DNA of 64,000 nt from Acanthaster planci (lineage: Eukaryota; Echinodermata; Asteroidea; Valvatida; Acanthasteridae): positions 289,769 to 353,768 of the forward strand of contig NW_019091583.1 in NCBI RefSeq assembly GCF_001949145.1. The letters are read 5' to 3'. Shown here one piece after another: positions 19,226 to 33,000 of this stretch. The notes below the pieces were generated by a model. That model saw only the letters and a list, made by a program, of their open reading frames with translations, made no database searches and had not been told where the DNA came from. The translations under genes were made by a program, and so were the position numbers. The stretch's first letter is position 1, and each line of letters starts with the position of its first letter.

Positions 19226-20704
19226 ATGTTGAACTGAAAACTCAAAGCTACTTCATGGACACATAACTGTAATTTCGTGGTATCTGTGGTTATGTGCTTC
19301 CCCCCCCCCGTGTCCTAGAAGAGATATAGCTGCCAATGCAGTCACAGTTTGGACAGCAAGGGGCCATGGGAAATGTGATGCTGATTGACACAGATCTTCC
19401 ATACGGAGCACTAACATTAACACTTTTTATTCTCTTGATAGGCCTACTTCCTACATTTGATCATCTTATCACACAATTCGTGACATAAAACCAACCGTGG
19501 TTAACAATTTCACTTGCCTAAAAATGCATGGCTACTTTTTCACAAAATACTGTCATCAGTGGAAATTACATTTGACCCGTGTATTCTAGTTTCTGATTGG
19601 TTTGTCTGCCACCACGTCATCAATTCCTAACCAATCAAAACAGCTCAATCGTCTGAGGTATTCAGGTAGTACACACTAACACTTTGATGCGTCCCGTAAA
19701 TAAACGAAGTACCAATCTGAAGTTCTTTTTCTGGGCTCCTTCCAAGAAGCAGAAATTTCTCCTCATTATTGCATATACTTGTTATAATACTTAGTCCGTC
19801 ATCACGAGACCTCACCTCCACGTTTGACATACCACCTCTGTTTGAGCACGATCAAGCACCTTCGAATTTTACTGTCTTTCTTTGTCATTCTTTTTTTCTG
19901 TGACTTCTAACGGTCGTCTCCTTGCATGGCCTTTTCGTACCTTGTGATTCCATGGCGTAAACAAAAGGAAAGGCAAGATACTTTAATTATCCTGGGATTG
20001 TTGTAACTATTCATGTTGTTGCTGAAAACACACACAAAAAAACTCCCGGTCACCTGGAGTATTCTTTCATAAAACCTGCTCAGCGACTAAAGTTTGGTTC
20101 GAGAAGTAACATCTTGTGTGCGCGTGCAGATCGGACACTGGCAGGAATGGTCCCGGTTTTTCTTAGTAACAACACTGTTATGGAAATACAAATATGGATT
20201 CATTTTTATAAAACTGGTTTTCAGGAATGTATCCAATCTTGTGGGATTACCAAATACTTTGAAGAGTTTCATCTCAAAATCAATAAAATGGATACATGCA
20301 TGTTGCATCAATGGATGATTATTTGGTCTTCAAAACAATAAGGAAATTTGATCAATGTACATTAACCCTAACCCTCCTGAATCCTTCACCTGTTGGAGGA
20401 TTGAGGAGGGTTAGGGTTAATCATATCTCTGAAAATACATGTACATATCGGAATTCAACAGACAAGGTGTCAATTAGCAGATATTTCAATGAATTATACC
20501 GGTCACCTTGACTCATATTTTTCAAAACCAGTGGATATAGAATTTTGGGATGAAACTCTTTACTTGATAATGCCTTCAGACTGGTGAAAGATGATGAAAA
20601 GATGGGTGTCAGCCTACTTCATGAAAATCAAACTATCAAATAACTGCTCACAAAATGCTACCTATCAGGTAACTTTGTGTAGCAATAGACTAGCCCCCGT
20701 CATT
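19226..20704. other. 3' flank of the ABCG gene
   Basis: Includes the probable 3' UTR of the minus-strand ABCG gene. Possible polyadenylation signals on the minus strand are ATTAAA at 19982-19987 and AATAAA at 19426-19431, about 0.7 and 1.3 kb beyond the stop codon. Neither has other support. A telomere-word hairpin lies at 20361-20421. Short frames around 20087-20341 on both strands look like chance. Confidence 0.4.
20361..20421. repeat. Telomere-word hairpin, family 3
   Basis: Perfect 18-bp inverted arms (ATTAACCCTAACCCTCCT at 20361-20378 and its complement at 20404-20421) around a 25-bp loop containing GGAGGATTGAGG. Related to 34051-34116, 46112-46413 and 60873-60937. Confidence 0.85.
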
Positions 20705-21058
20705 TCAACCTAGATGCTGTCTGACTTTAAACTTCAACACGAGAAAGCAGAAAATCCTCACGACGACGAAAAAGCCAAACATGATCAGGAAGTGCCAGTA
20801 GACCCTGGACTCTTCGCCGATGTCCAGGGCTTCCAGGACCTCCCGACTGGTCCGGAACATGCAGGTGGTGTTCGCCGGGCAGCCCAGCTCGCCGCGGTCC
20901 ATGCCATAGACGATCAGCATCGTCCCCTCGAAGCTGTAGCGGACATAGGAGATGTAGGAGATCCACTGCAGGTAGGAAGGGATGGTGTCAAAGGTGACGA
21001 AGTACCCTGAGAAGAGCAAGATGGGGATGCTGGAGATGGGCCCGGCAAAGACAGCCAC
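20705..21058 (-). CDS. ABCG1/4: ABCG exon 13 (last coding)
   Basis: Acceptor TTTCAG precedes GTGGCTGTC. Encodes residues 717-833: helix 5 ([20 protein letters not shown]), the block [18 protein letters not shown], an outer loop with GCPANTTC, and helix 6 ([19 protein letters not shown]), ending with a short basic tail before TGA at 20705-20707. Phase 0 entry. Confidence 0.95.
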   Translation of the reverse strand: MAVFAGPISSIPILLFSGYFVTFDTIPSYLQWISYISYVRYSFEGTMLIVYGMDRGELGCPANTTCMFRTSREVLEALDIGEESRVYWHFLIMFGFFVVVRIFCFLVLKFKVRQHLG

Positions 21059-24000
21059 CTGAAACACAAGAGAGGGAGACCCTGCACTTTTAGGGCAAAG
21101 ACAGTGTCACTTTGGAGTTACCCCACAGACAGATTCGATCCTGGCCCTTGTGACATTCCTGGCCATGCAAAGCACACGACTTTAAGCTAACGGTTTCATG
21201 GAGACCATAATTTAACAAGGCAAAAGGCACCCTTGCCTTGGACAGCAAGAATACTCAACGTAGTGACACAAGAATGGAAATTTCTTTGCGTCTGCAACCG
21301 CACATAAACGCAACCACACCAAGCACTTCCATTATAAAACAGTGCTTATGGTTAGTAAAATGTTTGTCTTTTTCCAAGATGGGGGATGCCAGATAAACTT
21401 AAAAGCCAGCAAAAGAGAAAGGATGTAGCTTTATTTGGGTTTTCTTTCTCACCTGTAAAGACGTAGACCCTGCTCCAATCAGCAGCCCCAATGATTGCGA
21501 GCATAACGATGTCATGGTTGCCATGGCAATGAAGAGGATAAATCGGCCTGCCTCGGGGGGTTGGTCGGTCATCCAGTAGACTATCGTACAGTAGAAAATT
21601 GGTAACACAAACTGCAAGAATAAGAAGTTGTGAAGAACTAAAAAAAGAAGGTACAACATTTCAAATTAATCCAGATGAATTATCCTGAATGACTGATATT
21701 CCATACTGAACATTATCCACTGAAAACAATATTGGGGAGTTGGTCAGTCAACAATTATTCGTGAAGAACTAAAAAAAGAAGGTACAACATTTCAAATTAA
21801 TCCAGATGAATTATCCTGAATGACTGGTATTCCATACTGAACATTATCCACTGAAAACAATATGATCCTGTTCAAAATTGAGATCACTGCATCTGGGCCA
21901 CAATTTTACAATTGGCTCTCAAGAACTGAATCAACAAATGATAGTCTGATAGTAACCACGTGCATATGTCATGTCAACACTTGCTTGCACTTCTAATGGC
22001 GATTTTCAAAGAATGCATTCTGCAGACGCGTTTCTGGCTTCCTTTCATTGTTTTCAGCAAAACGACGGCTTGCCAGGAGTAATGACGTAGTTTAGTCCTG
22101 TAACCGTCCATGAACTATGTACGCTTTTCAAAAATGATTTCACTGGTTACTTTTTGGATCTAGCTACAAATGATGGACTGAACCTTTAAAGCAAACCTAT
22201 GGGCATCAATCACTGGGGCTGGGGGGGGACATGTTCCCACCCCCCACTCTCCAAAGTGGGAGATATCATATCATTTACCCCGCCCATTTTCTTCTGGACC
22301 CTTAGTGAAATAAGTAAGCCTACGTTTGATTCATATTCCAGATTACTTAGAGCTGTGTATGCCAAATATCTTTCCTCTTATGGGTGAAAAAGTGGGAATT
22401 GATTAACAAAATGGTTCCCAACTTGCATAAAATTCTCACAGTAAAATTGATTTCAATTATGAAATAAATCTTGCAAAAGCCTTAACTTTAATCAGAAATT
22501 GCCTCAGATGACACCGCAGAGCATCCTGACCCCCAAGGTTTTCTACCACCACGCCTTTTAGTAGGTCATCATGCTTTGCACCCTCATTAGTTAATATATG
22601 TCCCCTCCACCTCCGAAAAAGCGATTGACGCCCAGGTGAGCAAGGCAAAAGCAATGCATCAATGTGAAAAGGAGGAACAGCCAGCCTACCTGGAATGGCA
22701 TATCTGCAATGGTCTTGGCCAAGTAATATGCCTTGATGCTGTACCAGTAGTTGAGGTTTTCCCGGACGAAGACGCCCATCTCTAGTGGGACTGGAGAACA
22801 CCGATAAATCAATTTATCAAACAAACGGAGTAAGTAAAAATAGGCAGACAGAACGGATGGGACTATCAGTGTGCATAATTCTGCTTTCAACATGAGGGTG
22901 TTGCAAAAATAGAATGTCCTGTTTAGATTAGATTATTATTACAAGATCCAGAAATTACTGTGTCAAGACAATGGTGAGACAATTCGTTGATCATCTCACG
23001 AAGCGACAAAATCTCCTTGGCACAAGGGCAAAAAAGAGACTGAACAAAGCTCCCGTCGAGTCAAGATGCGACTGTGCGCATGCGCGTGCATGCTATTGAA
23101 CATGAACACCTTGGCGTAAGTTGAATGTAACAAAATGTAACAATATTTTTCTTGATGCGCATAATCTCACGGGCGACAAAAACTGTGTATAACGTAGTAG
23201 GGGAGTAAAAGTCTTATGACGTGTAAACAACTTTTGTGGATGGGGCTTTTTATCAGCTAGGAGGCACATCAAAAGAACAAAAGATGATTTTGATGCAGAT
23301 GAGGGCCCTCCTGCTTGCCAAGGGCTGGCACCCCCCCTCCCCACTTAGATGGGCCTTACAGTGAGTGTACCGAGGGGTATGGTTGCAGTGGTGTAGCTAG
23401 GATTTTACTTGTGGGCGGGCACAAAGGGGGCACAAGCATCTCGGAGGGCACCAGCTTTCAGAGGTGTGGTTTTTTGGGGGCAGGTTTTTGTTAGCCTTGT
23501 TCAATATCCATTCATCTGTTTTTTTTCAGTGGGGGGGGGGGCACCTGGGGGGCACCAGGAATTTGGGGGGGGAACGTGCCCCCCAGGTCCCCCCCTACGC
23601 CACTGGGTGTTGGCTCTGAGAACTGTGATGATAAAAAAAACAAGTCTCGCCACCAACTTAAAAGGAGAACTTTTCCCCCACTGGCTCATTTCAGCAGCAG
23701 TGTCTTCCTAACAGACACTGCTTCCATGGTGTACCCACAAGCATGCCTCTCGGTACTCTGATGTGCAAACTCAAGACTTCCAATAAAAGACCTCCCATCC
23801 TCTGCAGAGTGCAGATTACATCGGGCATAATCATTTTTCTCTCATCGCTTACATGAAAGAACTGTTGGCATGAGTGCCGTGAACATTAGGAAAAGGATTG
23901 ACAAGAAGAGGAAGCCTGTGTTGTTGAAGGCCTTGCTGCCGTCGTTCCCGATCTCAAGGTAGAGAAGCCCGATCAAGAGACCGCAGGCGATGTGGGAGAA

Positions 24001-27000
24001 GATGCGTATATGGGTCAGTAACTGCGGCGAAACACAGAAAAAAAAGTTGCGTCCTTCAGGGTTGTTTCAAAATGCAGTTAAATGACTTCAGACTTGGCCA
24101 AGGGCCAACATGTGGGCATGTGGACTCAAAATGGGGGCTGAGGGGCAAGAGGAGGGGGAAACCTGCCCTCCCTGGAAACACACAAGAAAGAAAAGTGAAG
24201 GAAATGGAGGAAGAAAGGTATAACAGCAGATGAAGATCACGAAGTTGCTTAAAACTACCCAAAAAATTGGACTCCTTCATTGCGGAGTGCTTTAATGAGT
24301 TCTTCCCCCTCTGATAAACATTTCAGTGGTGCCAGCGGTAGCATTTTTGGGCTTTTACAAGCAACCAGTTCTACTTAAAGTGATAACTGGTGGGAATAAA
24401 TTTTATTCAATTTATGATACAATGTTACATTAAAAAACTTTAATACTTTTTGTGCCTTTTCTGTGTGATTTCACCTGGTCTCTTATAATTGTAAGGAACG
24501 CTCTCTTGAAGAGGACACTGAACTGCGTCAGAAAGCTGGTGGCAAAATGTCCCCCGTCGAGGTCAAGGTCATCGCAAGTCTGTTTGAGGGTAAAAAAGAA
24601 GCTCAGAGGTTGACCAGCTGTAACCATGAACTGTTATCATAAAACTTTATTTTAAATTTTACTGCAACTGATAGACTAAAACCAACGAATTGCAAAGTAC
24701 AGAGAAAATTAACTCATTGGTTGCACCATGAAGTGACATATTGGGTGTACAAAGTACATGGACGGTATGCCACTTTGTGGTGCACCAAAGCAACCCTATT
24801 CGTCACTTTGTGGTGAAACCGAGGAACTAAAGGACGAATGGAATTTTAATGTCTCCTCCACAAGAAATGAACTTGGCACTACATATGTGCACATGTTCTT
24901 CAGGGGTATACATCTTCAAACTGTTTCAAATACCATGAGAAGACATGTTTTCACTAAACCAATGTTTTGAAAGGCTGAAAGCACGTTTGCATGGGTGCAA
25001 ATTCAATCAGAAATGGGGTCTAAGTCTGTCTTTTTGGAGTAAAAATTGAACAGAAGCACAAATATCCAGAATATTTCAAGCAAGAAACCCCTATAAACAG
25101 AGTAATAACCAGGCGCGATTCTACAGGAGGGGGGCTCTGGCCTCCCTAAAAAATGCCAAAAATGGAAAATAAAATAAAACAGAGCAGTAGCAAAAGTTAA
25201 CAGGTGACGTCACATGCAAAGGGTTTAGCCCCCCCCAACACATAAATTGGCTCTAGAAACTCTCCTGGTCTTAACCAAGTCAATATTTTCCAACTCAAGT
25301 CCCAGTCAACTGTTTACAAGTCAAGTCAACATCAAGTCATTCACAGATCAAATCTCAAGTCCATTTTATCAAAGTCAGGTCCAAAGTTAAAGTTTCATGC
25401 TTCAAGTCTAAAGCAAAATTTCTTTCCAAGTCGAATCCTAAGTCCAATTTTCAAATAGTTACGTCCCAGGTAAATTTTTTTTCCCAAGTTAAGTCAAGTC
25501 CTGAGTAAAACAAAAAGCGACTTGAGTCACTGACACTGCAGATGCGTACGAGCGCGCTCATGGGATCAAAACAACTCTGTACCCTTACCACGACTGAATG
25601 CGTTGAGACACCATTCGCCTCTTTAAAGATGGCTTTGGTTGTTACCCTGTTGGATTGCGGAGCATTGGAAGGCGTGTGACCGTTTGTGATACTGCCCTCG
25701 CCCTTTGACGCGGTGAAGGTGGCCATGCCAATGCCTGCTGTCGTCACTGATGCGGCATCGCCATTGGAGTGAGCATGGCCTGTCAGGCTGTTGCTGCTGT
25801 TGAGGCTATTGGAGCTGGTGCTGTGCAGTGGGGGCTCTAGATTCAGGAACTCCTCACATTTACCATCGGTTACCAGCTTAGACAGGTCGCCGATCATGTT
25901 GCCGTACTCTCCAGACGCTATCTCAATAACTATCATTTAACCAATCATAAAGCAGAGGATCTAGTCAGTTTCCTTATACAGTTTAATTTCAAAGAAGATG
26001 CATCCTTTTGAGAGATCTCTGTTCACCATTTCCCAAGTTGCATTGTGGCATGATTCCTGGCTTTAAAGTTTTGGAATTTTATGACTTCCGACTATCACCC
26101 ACAAAGATTTCAATAAATGGGAAGAACCAGCAAAATAGGGCTGGGTAGCTCGGTTGGCAGAGTGTCAACACGGTCTCTGGAGATTGCAGATCCGAATCCC
26201 ACCCGCGGCAATTTCTTTGCTTATCTTTATAATCAATGATCATCAAACAAGATAAAACACGGCTGTATTAGAAAAAAAGGCTTTTTATGTTGAATGATGA
26301 CATTCAAATAAGGAGTGTCGCAATCGAGATAACTGCAAGACCACACACAAGACCTGTCACTGGTAAGCTGGTGGTAAGAGCAAGGACAATGACAAAAGAA
26401 TTTGTGCTCCAGTTCAAATAGCCTGGGACTTGAATTCTGGCTGGAGGTGATGTGAAGGTCTGATGTTGGGTACTGCACAATTTAGCGAGGACACAGCAAG
26501 CCCTTCTCCAGGTTATGCTGCAATTCACATGGTCTGAATTACAGGGATGAGATTGACCAATGATAAAAACAGCTGAAAACAGTTGAAAAAAGGCATCAAG
26601 AAGCTGATCCGTGAAAATCTCCTTTACTTTTGTACACAGCCAGTGAGGAACAAAAAGTTGAAATCCAAACCAAAAAAATCTGAAATCAGCTGAAAAGCTG
26701 AGAAATCTCACCCCTGGAATTAGTGCATTTTGTTGCTAGAGTTGTATCTCTAAACTCCAGCAGATGATTTCACGAAACTTTACGCAGTAGCGTAATATCA
26801 CTTGTGCCACATTTTGTTATGTGCATTGCACAAGTCACAAGTGATTTCATGAAACGTACGCATTGGGTAAGGCCACAACTTGCACAACAAATTATGGCGC
26901 TGTGTCACTTACATTGCATTTTAATCTGTATGTTGTGCAACACGTCACTGTTGAGGAGCGATTTTACAAAAACACACTTCTTAAGTCCCTGCCTTGCACA

Positions 27001-30000
27001 ACAAATTATGGCGTTACTTAAACAATCATTATAGACGTCGTTAATTGCGCCAAACAAAGTTAAACTAAATGATTTGACTGGCTTAATGTGTTCATTTAAG
27101 GCTCATCGTTGCTGAACTTATTCTTATAAGAAAAAGGTAAAAACTTTGTTCCACAAGTAATGAAAAACTTGTTTGGCTGTGAGAGAACTTTGAGATTTTC
27201 TGTCCAGTTACCATGAAGATTTGACAAAAACGTTTTTGAAATTGCGGGCGGAGGTAATTCAATGACTGTTTGATGAGTGCTGTAATATTGCAAAGGTTCA
27301 GTCGTCGCCCACAAAGTTTTATTAAATTTAATTTATGGGCAACATTTCATGAAATCAACCGTAAGGCTTACACATGGTTTAAAGTAAGGGAAAGTTTTGG
27401 GAAATCGGCTGCAGGTGTTACAAGTGTTCTGCGGAGAATGCTCTTTAAGGGTGATGCACATCTTCATTTTAAGTCGCATAAGATCATACGCTGCTAAAAC
27501 GTTCTAACAATAAAGAGCAAAGTCTCATCATTTTCAGCACTCCGGTGACAGTAAAGTAGTACTGTATAGCTACTAATCAATACATGTATTTCAACCTGGG
27601 ACCACCGGAAATGTAGCACTGAAACTGTAGATTTTCTTCTGTTTACCATAGTCTGCAGGATTGTGGTACGGCGGGCACACTAGGCCTTGAGCTTTGAGGT
27701 AGGGTACTAGACCTTGCATACTCCCTCGGTAGATACACTGTCCCTCACCAAGCACGTACAGCTTAAAAAAAAAAAAAAGATTCCAAAAGGAGTAAAAAAA
27801 ATTGCACTTTTTCACTTTTCACTCACTGTTCATCCTTTCTTCAATTCCTGTTCCTCACAATTAGTTTAACTCTTCAAAGAAGTTCAATGGGATGCACTGT
27901 AAGCTAACAAACAAGAGACCTTGGACTTCATTCCGATGGCATTGCAGCAAATATGGCCATGACGTTTATCATCATCAGGAAAACACTGCATCCACCGGTG
28001 TGCTGCTTTATCCTAGCTCTTCCAATTTCACAGCAGCTCCGGGGGTGGGGGAAGAGCTGACACTTTTTTCAAGGTACCTATTTTCGAAATTATTGGTTGG
28101 AGCCTTTTCGTCGATTGTCAGTGTGTTATCGGAAGTCAAAACTTCCACATTACAGATCAATTTCTACATAGCCAACAGTTGGTGCTCAAAACATGTTCCT
28201 GACTGACGACTTGTGTAAAACCAGCAAAAGACTGATCCAGTAAGCGTCGCCCACTGTGAAATGCCACACTAGGGCTGGATAGCTCAGTTGGTAGAGCACT
28301 GGCACAGTGTTCCAGAGGTTGCAGGTTCAAATCCTGCTCCTATCAATTTCTTTGTTCATCTTTATAATCATTTATAAGCACCTAGTCAGTTTCCCTATAT
28401 AGTTTCTTTCACAACAATGAGAGTGGCAGAAAGTAGCTGGCTTCCTTCCAACGCTCTTATGGCTGAATTGGGAACCAGCGCATAACTTTAATATGTAAGT
28501 AGTACAGTGCAGTTCAGAATGGCCAACAAGCTATCGAGACTCTTTAACGTGGAGTTCAGTGACTGTATCAGAACTCGATCTCTGGTGTGGAGACTTTCAT
28601 ATCTACGAAGTCTGATGCCAAACCACAACAAAAGGCGACACGTGAGTGCATGCCCGAGACTTACTTGGTCAAACATTTCGAACAGCCTGGCACTGGGCTG
28701 GTGGATTGTACAGATGACCGTCCGGCCACCCCGGGCCAACGATTTCAGGAGAGACAGACACTGGAAACTTGAGGAACTGTCAAGACCACTAGAGAGTGGG
28801 GGGAAAAGGCAATGAAGACATGAGTCACAATTAAGAAACAGATCAAATGGTGACACATACGGTAAACTCTGATAAGATATAAAAAATTGTGGGCCTGAGA
28901 GTACACTTTGATTTTTGAAATCGATTATAAGGTACACTTAATCTGTGAAACATTCAAAGGTGCCGGTCTAAGGTGGAAAATGAAAACTTAACTTTGTGTT
29001 GAAATGCACAACACATATTTTGTGTTGAAATAGGATTATGCCTTCCTATTTCAGTTACAGTTTGATTAATCAAACAGTAATTGTTTTACTCTGACATAAA
29101 GCTTCATCGACAAGGAGTCCAACAATTTGGTTGTACCTTTTTGTTCACTTTTTAGAAAAGGTTTCTGGCTTGGAAGTTAGCACCAGGGTCAGAAAACTTG
29201 CCTTTAAATATGATTTTGCCACCTTTTACAAACTTAAAGAGATCTGAGTCTTGTCAGACATAGAGAATATTGTGGGCGGCATTTCATCAAGCACGTTTAA
29301 CGTACTAGATCTCAATTCACCCCTTATTTCCTAACAAAGCTCCCACACACTGCCATGCAAAAATAAAATGGTTTTAATTTTTCTTTTGCTACCTTGTTGG
29401 TTCATCAAAGAACAGCACCGGGGGATTGTTGACCAGTTCCAAGGCGATGGCCAGCCGTTTGACCTGACCTCCTGACAGCTTAGAGACCCTGGTGTGGACA
29501 CTCTCCATCAGACCCAGTAGGCTTAGAATCTCCTCCACCTGGGAGTGGAAAGAAGTGCAGATTCTGTAAGACTTGATCATGCTCAATTACTTCCCTTTGA
29601 CCAATGAAGGAGCAATGATCTTATGCTCCATAACCGCTCATCCTTTTGGTTCATGAACTCAAAGACACAAACTACACACAGACGCGTGGTCAACAACATT
29701 GGTTATGCAAACACAGTAACACTGATGACTTTTACACAAACATGCAACCATGAAGCAGGTATATATTTTTTGTAACAGAGAAATACACTTTGAATTGGTT
29801 TACACAAATTGACTCCCTCCAGAAAATAAGGAAGTCGAACCTATTAATTTGGGAAGTTTAGGAAAAAGTTTCATTTATGGAAACAAAAATATACTGAATG
29901 TCCACAGCTGTACTCGGTTACAGTCCCTGAAAACCCCCATTACCCGAGTCTGTTAAATTTTGAGCAAGAGGAGTGTATACGTACATCAATGCCACCAAGT

Positions 30001-33000
30001 GTCACTTTGTAGTGTTTGTGATGACAGGTGAAACAAGCAAACTGTTTCCTGCACGGTCTACTCCACATGATAGGGTACCAGCTCAGTCAGTGAGCGGCAT
30101 TAAACGCCATTAATTGAGTGGTAACTCACTTGTGGACAACATACTTGTGCGACACGCTGACTCAACCAATGAGACTTGCCAAAATGCTCAAGTTTAAGGA
30201 TGAACGTGTGAGCACGGTGTCACCGCTCTGACAAAGCCTGCATGGATTAGTCCATGTACATGACCTTCAAGTTGCCAAACTTTCTCAGTCTGCAAAAGCT
30301 TGTAATCTTGTCTAGATGCTTCAGCTTAATATGGGTAATATTATGTGATTACTGTGTATACAATGCAAGACATAATTTAGCAAAGGTGAAAAATGTCATT
30401 GGCATGCAAATTACATGCTATAAACTTTAAGCCAATTAGATTTCATAAAAATCTTCCAGGTCAGAACAACTTCCTTTAATATGCAGACCTCTCTCTTAAC
30501 AATTATGTCATCATCTACCATTCTTTAATTCACTGACCACTTTTAATCCGAACTTAATTTGAATTGTATTAATTTCACTGCTAGTGCACCAATTTCATTG
30601 TAATTTTTGCAAACCAAAATATTTAAGGCTGCTGATTTATTTAACAGATTTTTGGTCACTATTTTCAGGACAATTAATATTGATCTGATCTGACCTTCAC
30701 AGACTTACGTTGCTGAGTAATTCTTTCTTGGAGCACTGAGAAAAAGTTTATAGACTCAAACGAGCTACCCCAAATCCAAAATACAATGTTGGATTTGGTA
30801 CTGTGTACAGTGTGCAATTATATATATGCTTTTGCAATGTAAGGTTGAGGTCCTGTGGCCTGTTCTTGACACTGGTTTCGTGTTCTCGCACTCGAACGGT
30901 GGGAACACGACTCAAGAACATTGCTCCCAGAACAGGATCACACACCACCTCCTCGTCAGAGTTTTACATGAACACACAGAAAAACTTGTGACATTTGATT
31001 TTTCAAAACCTGCAAAAACTATCAAGATAGTTAGAAAGCTGGAGACAGTGGAAAGTTTAGCAAAATTAACATTAATAATTTTCCATAAGAGAAATGAATT
31101 TTTTTAAATGGAAAAGAAGTTAGCCCAGTTATCCAAACATTAACTCCCGAAGAATGCACATGGATACCGCCATTTTGCATGTTGCTTACTAGAAATAACT
31201 ATTAGCGATAACCGGTTGTGTGTTCTTGGCATTCGAGTGGCTGACCCACGAATAACAAATCGAGCTGTTCGTGAACGAAAACAAGCTGCCCTAACTCAGC
31301 TAAAGATTTGAAACTCGGGGCCTAAATGTTCTTTATCTGATTTATTTGTGATTGTAAGTGATGAGGACATTTTTACGTACCTGTTCTTTGGTACTTCTCC
31401 TTTCTCTCTTTACAATGAATCCTCTGGTTTTGTCCCAGGTCTAAACAGCAGAATGTAGATTCCCTTTTAAGATACAGTACATGTACGTGTACTTTTCAAA
31501 GTTCACTTGTGGACAAGTCGTTTTCTGTAAAACGATGGGGCTGATTTACGGCTGTGAAATGAAGCTGTCCCATTATGATTTCTTGAAATATGATGAATAT
31601 GCACACTAGATTTCAATTCGCTTATGGCAAATGGTCTTATGCGAGGTTTTATGTTGCTGATTTACCACTGCGAAATGAAGCTGTCCTGTTATGGTTTCTT
31701 GAAATATGATGAGCCTACATACTGGATTTTAATTCACTTATGGAACATGGTCTTACGTGGCGTTTTACGTTGCTGATTTATGGCTGTGAAACGAAGCTGT
31801 CCTTGATGATTTCTTGACATATGATGAATCTACACACTGGACTTTGGAACATGGTCTTACGTGAAGTTTAATGTTGCTGATTTACGGCTGTGAAATGAAG
31901 CTCTCATTGATGATTTCTTGGAATATGATGAATCTACACGTTTTCAGAGCTGGTGGTGTTGACGACATGCCGTACGTGGCACAGCATGTTCTTTGTAGGA
32001 CAGAGAAACTGAGATTGACAGTTGTGCAAGCCCCAAGGGTGCGTCAATAAAACATACCACACACTGGCAGAAGGGGGGGGGACTAGGGGGTCAGTGCCCC
32101 CCCCCACACACACTTTTTTGACCGGAGGCACCCACCCATATTTTACGAGTCCCATAAGGCCTGCTCTTTTGATGTCACAAAAGTGTTTTTCCAACAAGTG
32201 GCTGCTAAAACTACGGTTGGCTATCATCAGGATACATGTAAGTAAGAATAAGTTAAAGAACAATTCAGCGTGAAAAATCCTGCATAGCTATCAGAACACA
32301 TGATAACAATAAATACTTGAAAATACAACCCTATTTAAAATCAGTGAGACAAATCTCCATTATGAACAAATTGGCGATAAAATTCAAAACTGACCAAAAG
32401 GGGCTATTTCTTCAAATTCTCTGGCTGTCCATACTAATCGTAGGCAAAATGAGAGTGGTCTATAATGGGATGGCTGGGGTTATAGGGATCAGCCTATCAA
32501 CTGCTGATGCCAGATAGTCTGGCAACTGCTCTCCTCAACTTTGAAAATCGTTCTGCTGCCAGTGATGATGGGCTTGCCAGACCTCTGACATGAGGAACCC
32601 CCAGAAAGAACCTGTCCCCCCCCCATGTTCTCTAAGTGGAGTCTTGCTCCAGTTCCCCATATACCCCCTTACACAGTAATGATGTTATTATCGTGCACAC
32701 TTTTAATGCACTTTGTGTGTACAGATTTTACGGTGAAAATAACTACCTTGAAAATGATGAAAATCGATGAGAAAAGGGCTCCCTTGGACTGGCATGAAAT
32801 CCGTAAGTGATTTAAGGTTATTGCTTCATGCATCAGCATACATGCATTCCGAGTGTGTGAATACTTTAAAACTTCATAGATACAGGTTCGGCTAATTGTG
32901 CGAAAAATGAGTTTTGAACTAGACTGACCGCACAGCTGTGGCTTAGCTAGGATTTTACAAGTGGGGGGCACAATGGGGGCACGGCACCAGCCTTCAGTGG

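Noticed and set aside
20714-21010. Plus-strand 98-residue ORF
   Set aside because: Antisense shadow of ABCG exon 13.
28272-28345. tRNA gene with A- and B-boxes
   Set aside because: The acceptor stem cannot pair, base 33 of the anticodon loop is not T, and the head shares a tail with a second copy; it is a SINE.
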